A stretch of DNA of 64,000 nt, taken from the NCBI RefSeq assembly GCF_004138485.1, contig NZ_ML142848.1, forward strand, positions 1,648,640-1,712,639, given 5' to 3'. The DNA is from Peristeroidobacter soli. GTDB lineage: Bacteria; Pseudomonadota; Gammaproteobacteria; Steroidobacterales; Steroidobacteraceae. Below, one piece after another: positions 27,501 through 33,376 of this stretch. The number at the start of each line of letters is the position of its first letter. Within the stretch, counting starts at the first letter, position 1. A model generated the notes under the pieces. That model saw nothing but the letters and a program-made list of their open reading frames with translations. It made no database searches and had not been told where the DNA came from. Made by a program: the position numbers and the translations under genes.

Positions 27501-28684
27501 GGCCCGATGATGGTGGTGACGTCGTGCCGGAGCTGACCGCCGAAGCTGTCATCGTAGGGATAACTGAAAGGCGCGAACGCATAAGTCCACTGACCGCCGG
27601 TGACGCCCGACCCCGAGACCGTCTTGGTTTGAATCGCGGTGGTCTTCTGCATCGGATCGCCGGGATCGAAGGCCACGCGCTGATACGTGTAATCGATCTC
27701 GGCGCCGTGCGGATAGCTGACATGAATCAACGAGAAGCTGGCGGGCCCGTCCTCGAGCACATCGTCGTTGGGATCGGGATCGCCGAGCTTGGGGTTGTAT
27801 CTGTAATACCAGCTGCGGCCATCGGGTCGTACCACCTGGGTCAGCTGATAGTAGTTGTCGAACATGAAGCCGGGAATGGACTCATATAGATAACCGACGC
27901 GCTGACCGTTCGCCGAAATCGCTCTGAGCCGGATGCCGGCGCCGCCTTCATCGTCATACTCATAACGCACCACCGGCGTCTCGTCGCCTTCCTCGCTGCG
28001 AAAGACCGCGTCGATATAAGAGATGCCGAGCGCGTTGGTTTTATAGGCGATGCGGATCCAGTTGCCTTGCAGGTCTTCGATGCGGGTCGTGAGCCAGGCC
28101 GGCTCGTCGTGCAACACATCGAATTGATTCATCGTGTAGCGCGTGCCGTTCGGGCTGGTGACGGTCAGCCCGACGCCATTCGGCCCACACTGCGCGCGCC
28201 AGTTGCTGCGCGTAATCATGCTGCCGTCGTTATTGATGTGATTCAGCACCAGCAGCTCGCGCCCGCCGTCCGGCATTTCGAGCGACGGGTTCTCGCGCGT
28301 GGTCAGCGGAAACGCGCCTTGGTTACATAGTGTCGACTGATATTGGCGCGGCACGACGATGCGCCCGAAATGCATGGTCCAGCCGAGCCCGTTCAGACCG
28401 AGCTTGGGATACTGGTTGGTCTGCAGGCTGGTGTAGACGCGGGTGACGTTGATATCCATCCCGCCGTTGCCGGGGATGGACAGATCGACATACTTCAACT
28501 GCAACGTGCCCGAGAACGGGTCGACGTGCTCATTGAAGTGCTGATTGATGGATTCCTTGAAAGGATTGAGCCCGGGTTCGGCGTAGTAATCGCGGATTTC
28601 TTCCGCCCGCACCTGACCGACGGAGGTCAGGCTGCCGAACAACAGCCCCCAGAAAAGCGGACGCAGCCAGCCGAGCGTGGGCAT
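18497..28684 (-). CDS. Giant secreted RHS/YD-repeat protein interrupted by TSP3, propeller and Ig-like modules (3395 aa)
   Basis: Start ATG 28684 has GGGAGG upstream. Sec signal residues 1-27. Residues about 30-1230 are an RHS-type N-terminus and YD repeats (YDELNRLTAIDFP, YDALGRIVRTERSDG, YDLAGNMTAMVDG), reaching YIRLGTLTLAKSDD, where a normal RHS protein would go on to its final core. Instead come thrombospondin-3-like Ca repeats DxDxDG (about 1243-1390), a PQQ-type beta-propeller with GPDGTIY repeats (about 1395-1735), a second Ca-repeat block (about 1750-1885), a second propeller (about 1888-2230), six Ig-like repeats with DGDLSxxIxWSS (about 2255-2800), a LamG/concanavalin-like domain, two more Ig-like repeats, and a second LamG-like domain to the stop. 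The missing RHS core is in the next, overlapping gene. Probably a cell-surface or exported multidomain protein. Confidence 0.88.
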   Translation of the reverse strand: MPTLGWLRPLFWGLLFGSLTSVGQVRAEEIRDYYAEPGLNPFKESINQHFNEHVDPFSGTLQLKYVDLSIPGNGGMDINVTRVYTSLQTNQYPKLGLNGLGWTMHFGRIVVPRQYQSTLCNQGAFPLTTRENPSLEMPDGGRELLVLNHINNDGSMITRSNWRAQCGPNGVGLTVTSPNGTRYTMNQFDVLHDEPAWLTTRIEDLQGNWIRIAYKTNALGISYIDAVFRSEEGDETPVVRYEYDDEGGAGIRLRAISANGQRVGYLYESIPGFMFDNYYQLTQVVRPDGRSWYYRYNPKLGDPDPNDDVLEDGPASFSLIHVSYPHGAEIDYTYQRVAFDPGDPMQKTTAIQTKTVSGSGVTGGQWTYAFAPFSYPYDDSFGGQLRHDVTTIIGPEDIQKFYHYGKDFRAAGPTGGQVFVRPSFVGLQVMHEIYSTGNALLQRTGYSWTGRRISTEDYWHGAGYRSWWRDDGTYAPMLSGEYVDRDSRAPTEGFNHYKQYFDHDAYGNPGRIVESTNFSDRPSIQTRLTYFIDPAKWIVQLPKDEIRQELGGATPHTVGEIERTFNANGKLLSEVSLGVETKYTYNDAGDIATIEDARGKIRRYSNYKRGVPRLERLPESVTIERVVNDTGTVRSDTNGRGFTTAFQYDELNRLTAIDFPIKADVTIHYDTVGGGYRRTLTRGGYQQSELINDFGQALRTERRDSVTGQEIYRTKRYDASGRQIFVSYPSSAAGIASSYDALGRIVRTERSDGGHVGYVYDDDEVRVTNERGFTTTYNYHVRGIDFASMSLAFVKAPENVGTLIFRNAYENITRVFQGELLSNGSVRGYGKEYEYDEHQFLVRAIEPEVGTTVYTHDPIGNVLSERVNDNEPVLFGYDDLSRRTHTNYPDTTPDEARLYDANNNVREVTKGAAHWVYDYDENDNLTNQTLSIADAVLGVRSYVTANQYDDLDALSRVTYPSGLAVDYAPNAFGRPTRAGTFATNVTWHPGGQLQSYRLANGVVTNVTLSQRMIPETIRAGGLVDLSYSYDLAGNMTAMVDGIDASKSVRMQDAGSYDGLDRLLIANGSWGRAQFAYDFFGNMRSRVVGSDTLNHQMDDQRRLRQVKQMSPTDSTRELARIRMDFDSRGNAVARRQYGFDAGMRVVTVDDKQFSYDAASNLVEARVVSRTPSQTTSVVDKEFVYDGNGQRVVEKKHRSYDIRYSVPAHTGALLFEDSIATCTRTDYIRLGTLTLAKSDDRFANAAVDTDGDGINDCMEVQLGLDPANASDAAADRDGDGLSNLQEFLAGTSLSRADTDNDGVSDYQEMNQYLTDPTLADSDGDGLSDGAEAGNSQLDPALADLDHDGVSDYWELQLGSNPHDPSDARLDADGDGFSNRQESLAGFDPTRAQSTPARGRQAWSFETLGRVMSSAAIGPDGTIYVSADYENLYAIYPDGTQRWRYTVPQASLSAPIVAPNGTIYISAAGATPGIHAINPDGTRRWVHAASNATGVVLGTGGRVYFAAYTISAGPFGISVFGRWSALNEDGQSVAVGSFNDGVTYPPVVAANGNVYVMDASGVMRAFSPGGLQLWSIEGIAEAAAAPVIGPNQKIYFSDTIGRTYAVSPQGEILWTRQSPDQQTRSTITVGGDGTLYIGAYDSKLYAVSDQDGSTLWSAATYGTSYTPTVAADGTIYVTNFGGAISAYSPAGTLLWIHKVDTEVSAPPVIDRDGTLYYGSRTGQLFAVVDNGGGLARTPWPTSRHDSAGSSYQCFDSEAFSIAADRDGDGIDDCAELAYGLDPANPADAAQDPDGDGLTNAQEHAAGTRLNVADSDGDGLNDGQEVLTYHTDPLNADSDRDFISDGQEVQYGLDPRNAADALEDADGDGFSNRQEYWAGTDLRNATSVPTEGAVALQVNDSTMPMRSVALGVDGTIYQNSSTGLEALNPDFSVKWTWPTQIVGHPVIGADGTIYVITARADNAQRVVALFPNGRQRWSYSVAAPSTSVGLYEPPVLGANGTLYFGVRSSDSAGDLILAINSKGRPVWGNGVRFSGRRPKLAIGLNGDVIAHDGASGIRAYDAVSGTQRWVDTTSRGTGTEFSAPSIDSDGTIYISNSAGLHAIAAVSGVRQWTFAGARGEPVITPDGLILQLCGTQRALCAVSRQGVLTWTATETYTFAGTPVIGSNGRIYVATRNNAFASYSSAGVRLSEAMLDSSGDVTYPVILIDGTIYLGPAGQRVLIVSGSSGLADSPWPTRNRDNRNSRNTARIVPVPPSPEPSVVITAPGSGATVNLDVGELLNVSAYAVDMTDGELSAGVEWSSNLEGVLGSGASLSLHSLRAGTHTITATATDSSNLSGSDTFTATVGIVPPTVSITSPTTDAQFERGAAVVLAGTAQDRVDGDLSAAIEWSSSLDGPLGTASTLTVTTLQAGSHTITAKVTDSSGTSTSATVQITVEIIPPNLYIYSPSADGTYEQGTPIYFDAEAYDTADGDLSSSIEWSSDRDGLIGTGAFISSSSLSTGPHVITARVRDSSGAEASQTRNITVALLPPELNINSPWGFVEVMAGEEVYFEASAYDQRDGDLSGSIQWTSPLDGPLHTGSSFSTSSLSVGWHQIRAAVTDSSGLTTTRMVWAIVDSPDNEAPFIVIEAPATNTEIYFTDPLTFSAIGYDPQEGQLNAIQWSSSLQGAIGTGSTITVSNLQVGDHIITALVMDSAGAKAAEEIAVKVLPIPANYPPVVRITSLGLNGFYTVDSTLPLVGTVTDREQGDLSSSIVWSSNIDGELGRGASIRVGNLTAGEHVITATATDGGGVTGRATRTIVINADGQAYHMYDPFDVSVGPDALAGWRVVDNAPIAASVWRVSNGAATELTGTWSGSLTSPAIDKQATYLLQTSGTHWTDYRVNLSISSPDDDSLGLMFRVRDDNNYYRFSMDRERGFRRLVKKVNGVYSTIWQDTWQYVQNQSYQLEVEVVGTTITIRLDGVQLYTGNDPSHLRGSIALYSWGSQGAAFDNVEVENLTTASSNNAPVVTIASPADNASVVEGRNVTFSAISEDAEDGSLSSTIQWSSSVDGALGTGGVLNVSTLSLGTHVITASSTDSGNVTGLATISLTVNQFVNHAPVVTIVSPANGAAYGLGDLIAFSATATDEEDGPLTSSITWSSSINGNLGSTGQISTSTLSTGTHTITARVTDSLGAVHAPTITITVGAARPVLMSNDFTNRSLGGFTIVTDAGTSGGPPVWSASTQAAVQTSQIFGGATTPATIPRLGTYMYWTNGTSWTNYTVEADLRASDPDTLGLMFRYLDNTNYYRFSMDRTLSQRRLVKRVAGTFTVLKEDSVAFNLNQTYRLSISAYNGTITVMIDGQVFYTGTDTGVASGSVAFYCWRNGGATFDNIVVRSLSATPPGARAPEQTFDDTRSGL

Positions 28685-28815
28685 GCCCGCACCTCCCTGT
28701 TACAGACACTCGCTCACTTCCTTGTGGCGCCCGATCCGTGGCGCCGAATGCGTCGCGATTAAAGCGCGATGGATTCGCCGCCGTCAAATATTTCTTGGAT
28801 GTTTGTTATGGGCTG

Positions 28816-29055
28816 TTACATCCAGCTGCCGCCGTTGACGTTGAGCTCCTGGCCGGTGATGTAACTTGCCCCGTCGGAACGTAGAAACGAGCACGCGGCG
28901 GCAATATCTTCCGGCGTTCCGGGGCGCGCGATAGGAATCATCTGTGAAATGACTTCGAGCGGCGGGACTTCGCCGCTTTGCTCGCTGCGACGGGCGAGCG
29001 GCGTAGCGACGAGTGAAGGCGGAATCGTATTCACAGTGATCGCGTGCCGGAGGAG
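28816..29055 (-). pseudogene. C-terminal fragment of a short-chain dehydrogenase (SDR)
   Basis: The minus-strand frame reads HAITVNTIPPSLVATPLARR, then IPIARPGTPEDIAAACSFL and GQELNVNGGSWM to the stop at 28816. This is the last 75 or so residues of a classical FabG-like SDR (post-active-site PG-like segment, then the NGG end). The Rossmann GxxxGxG and YxxxK parts are missing and the adjacent gene ends at 29094, so the 5' part has been deleted. Bases 28685-28815 hold only the leader of the RHS operon. Confidence 0.78.
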
Positions 29056-29093
29056 TCGCGCGCGCCTTGGAACAGGCGCGCGCGTGATCGAAC

Positions 29094-29978
29094 TTATTGC
29101 TGAAGCGTCCAATTCACCGTCTCGGTGAGGATGGCACCGTTCGACAGCTCGACCGTCCATTCGATCGGCGCACCCGCCGCCTGCGGCAGCACTGCATCGG
29201 CGGCCGGGCACAGCACCGCGGGTCGACCGGCGCTGTTCGGCGGCGGCACCAGCGAGCAATAACCTGGATAGCCGATCGGCAACGGCGCACCGTTCGCCTT
29301 CGCGATCACGTTCACGACGTTGCTGTTACGAGGCAGGGTCAACGCGGCATCGAAGTGTTGATTGGGCAGGAAGCTGCCCGCGGCCGGCGATATTTCGACG
29401 GCGTCCGCGACGATCAACTCGGCGGCCTCGATGTCGGCGCTGATGAAATACGACAGGCCGGGGCCGGTGATCGTGATTTCTTTCGTGCCGTAGTTGGCCA
29501 ACGTGGGCGCAACAGTCGGCAGCGCCGTCGATTGAGTCACGCTGCCAGAGCCGAAGAATTCCACCCTGATGTCGTTGACCGTCGTGCCATTCGACAACGG
29601 CTTGTTGTCCGAGCTGGACATTACGAAGGCGCCCATTGAGGAAGGCCCCTCCGCGCCGACGCTGATGTAGATTTCCTGAGTGGGCTGCACGTTCTCGAAC
29701 ACGAAGCCGCCCGCCGCGAAACGCATGCGCGCTTCGTTGACGTAGGGATGGTATTGGCCGATATCCGGCGTCGGCGACCCATTGGGCGTATTCGTGTTGT
29801 AAACATACGTCCCATTCATGCGTGAGCCCGGCACGATCTTGCCGTTGAGCGCACCCTGCATATCGACCGCCTGGATGACTCGCGCCACCACTTTCACGCG
29901 GACCACCTCCGCCATCGCCGGTGCACTTGCCAACACCGACAACAGCAGACCGCTGACAAACAATGCTGCCTTCTTCAT
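29094..29978 (-). CDS. Secreted hypothetical protein, 294 aa
   Basis: ATG 29978 with AGGGAG upstream. A clean Sec signal (MKKAALFVSGLLLSVLASAPAMA) precedes a beta-rich exported protein of about 272 residues. Visible landmarks are GALNGKIVPGSRMNGTYVYNT, a pattern seen in exported proteins with jelly-roll folds, and one Cys pair near residues 251 and 268. There is no C-terminal sorting motif or TM helix. I do not recognise the family. It is followed by the SDR remnant and preceded by the siderophore receptor. Confidence 0.75.
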   Translation of the reverse strand: MKKAALFVSGLLLSVLASAPAMAEVVRVKVVARVIQAVDMQGALNGKIVPGSRMNGTYVYNTNTPNGSPTPDIGQYHPYVNEARMRFAAGGFVFENVQPTQEIYISVGAEGPSSMGAFVMSSSDNKPLSNGTTVNDIRVEFFGSGSVTQSTALPTVAPTLANYGTKEITITGPGLSYFISADIEAAELIVADAVEISPAAGSFLPNQHFDAALTLPRNSNVVNVIAKANGAPLPIGYPGYCSLVPPPNSAGRPAVLCPAADAVLPQAAGAPIEWTVELSNGAILTETVNWTLQQ

Positions 29979-30182
29979 GGTTCTCCCTAACGTAAGTTGC
30001 GAGTTGATGGACATGCGAATCCATCGCGCGCGACAGCGCCTCGCCCGGGAGCAGTTCGTTACTGAGTCGGCGGCGCACGAACGGCGCCGCGAAAGTCGCA
30101 ACTATTGCCCGATCCCTGGCGGTTCCCTGTTGCCGGCCTCAGTCATTGAGGCCGTGTTTCCAGATTCGCGACGCCATCTTAC

Positions 30183-32390
30183 TTATTCGAAGCTCGCCTT
30201 CACAGTGAACATGAAGTTACGAGGCTCGCCATACCAGTTGCCGTTGCTGAGGCCGCCGATGGTGCGCAGGTAGGTTTTGTCCGTGAGATTGTTTACGTTG
30301 AGCGCCAGATCGATGCGGTCGTTGAGCTGATAACCCGCGCGCGCCGACCAGACCGCATAGCCGCCTTGCTGGAAACGGATCGCACCCGAAGTCTTGTACG
30401 CTTCGGTCTGCGCGTTGACGCCGCCACCGACACTGAGGCGCGACAGCAATCCCGGCAACTTATAGTCGGTCCACACGCGGACACTGTGCTTCGGCGTGAA
30501 CGAGCTGAGCGGTTTGCCTTCGTTGGCGCTCGGTGTGCCGGTGGCGGTCTTGTCGCTCAGATATTCGGTGGTCGTGTAGGTGTAGCCGGCGAACACGTTC
30601 CACGAGTCGGTCAGCGTGCCGTTGATCTCGGCGTCGAAGCCACGGCTGCGCACTTCGCCTTCGGCGATGGAGCAGACGCCGCCGACCGGCGAGGCGGGGC
30701 AAGGATTGGGGGTATTCGGATCGGTCTGACGCCGGTTGACCTCTTCGATCTGGTAGGCCGCGAAAGAAACATTGGCCAGTCCTTCGAACAGCTCGCCCTT
30801 CAAGCCCATCTCGTAACTCTGGCCTTCGGCCGGAGCGAGCGGCTCGCCGGCGGCGGTGTAGCTGTTGGCCTGAGACGTGAACGTCTCCGCATAACTCACA
30901 TACGTCGACCAATTCTTGGTCAGCTCATAGGAAACCGCGCCGTACGGCGTGAACACATCGCTGTCCCTGGCGTGCGCACTCGTCAGGCCGGTGACCTTGT
31001 TGAAGACCTCGTTCTCGTACTCACTGAACCGACCGCCGACGATCACGCTCAACGGATCGGTCAATCGGAAACGTACCGAACCGAAGATCCCCGTCTGCTC
31101 CGTCGTTTCCTCGGTACGCGTCTTGGCACGCGCCGGCACGGTCGGGAACACCGCGTACTGATTTGGATCGAACGTGAACGGATTGATGGCGGGATTCGGC
31201 ACGGTGAACAGCTGGCTGTCCAGATCGTACGTGCGCTTCCAATAGTTCGCGCCCACGATGACATCGTGACGACGCCCGAACGCGTCGAAGCCGCCCGTCA
31301 ACGTCGCGTCCGCGGAATTCTGATTGCCGATCAGGTGCTGATTGAACGCCGACAGACTCGAACCCGCCAGCGTGGTCACGCTGACGGTGCCGAATGCCGA
31401 GCCGGAATGATCGTGATTGTCCTCGCGATCGTTCAGCGCGCCGATCTTCAATTCCCACACGTCGTTGAAACGATGTTTCAGATCGGCGAACACCGTGGTG
31501 CTCTTGGCATTCGTGTCGGACCAGGCGGCATTGAGATACGTCGAACGGCTCAGGTTCAGCGACCTGCCGTCGGCGTAGCGCGGCAGGCCGGCGTAGAACG
31601 GCGTCATCTGGTTCTCTTCGTACTTCATGCCGGCCGCGATCGTGGTCGCCGAGCCCAGGTCGTACTCGATGATGCCGTAGCCCACCGGCTTGCTGGTTTC
31701 GGCCACGTCGTAGAAGAACTCGCGATCCTGATACGCCGCCACGAAACGGCCACGCAAGCTGCCGGAGCTGTTCAAGCCGCCGGTGACGTCGATCTCGCCG
31801 CGATAGTTGTCCCAAGAGCCGACGCTGAGCGAGCCGCGCACGGCAAAATCGGCGCTGGCACGTTTGCGAACCAGATTCACCGTGCCGCCTGGCGTCGAGG
31901 CGCCAGCAAACAATCCCGCCGGCCCGCGCAGCACTTCGACACGATCGTAAATGGCCGTGTCGCCCTGAATCGCAAAGCCCTTGGCCGTCTGACTGAACTG
32001 GGTCGGCACGCCGTCGAATTGCACCGAGCTGATCTGGAAGCCGCGCGAGTAGAAGGCCCGCTCATAGCTGCTGTTCTGCTCGACGACGATGCCGGTGGCC
32101 GCCTGCAACGCCTCATCGAGCGTGCGCAGGTTCTGATCTTCGAGACGCTCGCGCGTGATGACGGTGACCGAATTGGTGACGTCCTTCAGACGCTGCGAGC
32201 CTTTGCCGATGCTCGCGCTCGACGCGCCGTAAGAGCCCGTGCCTTCGGTGGCATCGCCGATCTCGCTGGCCTCGACCCGGAGCTTCTTGAGCTTCTGCGC
32301 GTCCTCGCTCTCCTGCGCCGCTACGGATGTGACAGCGGCAAACGCGAGCACGAGAGCGACACCCGCGCGAACGGAACCAACGCAAGCCAT
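30183..32390 (-). CDS. TonB-dependent siderophore receptor
   Basis: 735 residues, of the FpvA/FoxA/FhuA-like class that imports ferric siderophores. Signal peptide ends near VTSVAA. The plug carries DVTNSVTVITRERLEDQN, RGFQISSVQFDGVP and VEVLRGPAGLFAGASTPGGTVN, the GAGxPGG-type motif of siderophore receptors. The barrel ends with the typical NVNNLTDKTYLRT and a terminal Phe-Glu pair (FMFTVKASFE). Start ATG 32390 has GAGGAG 5 nt upstream. No biosynthesis or ABC-transport genes accompany it. Iron control by Fur is expected but I found no convincing Fur box. Confidence 0.93.
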   Translation of the reverse strand: MACVGSVRAGVALVLAFAAVTSVAAQESEDAQKLKKLRVEASEIGDATEGTGSYGASSASIGKGSQRLKDVTNSVTVITRERLEDQNLRTLDEALQAATGIVVEQNSSYERAFYSRGFQISSVQFDGVPTQFSQTAKGFAIQGDTAIYDRVEVLRGPAGLFAGASTPGGTVNLVRKRASADFAVRGSLSVGSWDNYRGEIDVTGGLNSSGSLRGRFVAAYQDREFFYDVAETSKPVGYGIIEYDLGSATTIAAGMKYEENQMTPFYAGLPRYADGRSLNLSRSTYLNAAWSDTNAKSTTVFADLKHRFNDVWELKIGALNDREDNHDHSGSAFGTVSVTTLAGSSLSAFNQHLIGNQNSADATLTGGFDAFGRRHDVIVGANYWKRTYDLDSQLFTVPNPAINPFTFDPNQYAVFPTVPARAKTRTEETTEQTGIFGSVRFRLTDPLSVIVGGRFSEYENEVFNKVTGLTSAHARDSDVFTPYGAVSYELTKNWSTYVSYAETFTSQANSYTAAGEPLAPAEGQSYEMGLKGELFEGLANVSFAAYQIEEVNRRQTDPNTPNPCPASPVGGVCSIAEGEVRSRGFDAEINGTLTDSWNVFAGYTYTTTEYLSDKTATGTPSANEGKPLSSFTPKHSVRVWTDYKLPGLLSRLSVGGGVNAQTEAYKTSGAIRFQQGGYAVWSARAGYQLNDRIDLALNVNNLTDKTYLRTIGGLSNGNWYGEPRNFMFTVKASFE

Positions 32391-32533
32391 GCGAACTCCT
32401 CACCAAAATGTTGAGCGAGTGCTGGCCGGATCGGATCGATGCGTGGGCGCTGAAACGGGCCGCTGGAGTCGCACTCGCGAGCGGCGGGCGGGCTCCTGGG
32501 GAAGGAGCGTGGCTAGCAGTTCCAGATGCGAGC

Positions 32534-32563
32534 TATTCTCAGGTAGCGCCGCGAGGATTGCAA
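32534..32563 (-). promoter_or_regulatory. Possible promoter of the siderophore receptor
   Basis: On the minus strand TTGCAA (32563-32558) and AGAATA (32539-32534) are 18 bp apart, 144 nt before the receptor start. Matches to the consensus are partial, so this is a weak candidate. Confidence 0.3.
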
Positions 32564-32609
32564 CTTCGCCATGCCGCTCGGTAGGCTGCGCGCGAAGGAA
32601 ATTCTCATC

Positions 32610-33308
32610 GTGACCGATCGACTCCCGCTGCTTTTGTTGCCCGGCCTGTCATGCGATCAGCGCCTGTGGCGCGATCAAGCTCGCGACCTCAGCGACATTG
32701 CCGAGCCCACTCTCCCGGACCTCACGCTCGACGACAGCTTGAGTGCGATGGCCAGACGCGTTCTCGACGCCGCGCCTCGGCGTTTCGCATTGGCGGCGCT
32801 GTCGATGGGCGGTTATGTCGCGTTCGAAATCCTGCGTCAGCAGCCGGAACGAGTGACGCGACTGGCGCTCGTGGACACCAGCGCCGCGCTCGACTCTCCA
32901 CAACGAGTGACGCAACGAATGGCCGGCATTCAGTCGTTGAAGCACGGACGATTCTTCGGCGTGACGACTCGCATGCTCCCGCAACTCGTACACACCAAGC
33001 ATGTGCACGGCCCGATCGGCGAGGAAGTGCAAGCGATGGCCAGGCGCGTCGGGGGCGATGCGTTTCTGCGTCAGCAGAACGCCATTCTCAATCGGCCCGA
33101 CTCGCGCCCGCTGCTGCCGTCGATCAAGATTCCCACGCTCGTTGCGGTCGGCGACTCGGACGTTCTCACGCCACCGGGCGATGCCGAGGACATGCATCGA
33201 CAGATCGCGGGCTCGACGTATCACGTGTTCCCTGAGTGCGGCCATTTGCCGCCAATGGAACTGCCGGAGCAGACATCGCAGCTGCTGCGCCGCTGGCTCC
33301 TTGAATAA
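32610..33308 (+). CDS. Alpha/beta-hydrolase
   Basis: 232 residues from GTG 32610, which follows AAGGAA; ATG 32571 in the same frame gives a 13-residue extension without homology-like content. Small single-domain alpha/beta hydrolase: oxyanion region LLLPGLSCDQRLW, nucleophile elbow ALSMGGY (Ser65), acid in VAVGDSDVLTPP and catalytic His in CGHLPPMELP. The overall pattern is like esterases or enol-lactone/MenH-type hydrolases; the substrate is unknown. Divergent from the siderophore receptor. Confidence 0.85.
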   Translation: MTDRLPLLLLPGLSCDQRLWRDQARDLSDIAEPTLPDLTLDDSLSAMARRVLDAAPRRFALAALSMGGYVAFEILRQQPERVTRLALVDTSAALDSPQRVTQRMAGIQSLKHGRFFGVTTRMLPQLVHTKHVHGPIGEEVQAMARRVGGDAFLRQQNAILNRPDSRPLLPSIKIPTLVAVGDSDVLTPPGDAEDMHRQIAGSTYHVFPECGHLPPMELPEQTSQLLRRWLLE

Positions 33309-33376
33309 ATTTCACGACTCGCGCCGGTGGTTGCCACTGTCTGGCGCCGCGTCGCCCGCCGGCGCATGATCGCCGC

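Noticed and set aside
30366-32414. Plus-strand open frame of 682 codons opposite the siderophore receptor
   Set aside because: The receptor on the minus strand has plug and barrel motifs; this frame has none.
32391-32570. Fur box for the siderophore receptor
   Set aside because: Only scattered matches to the Fur consensus were found.
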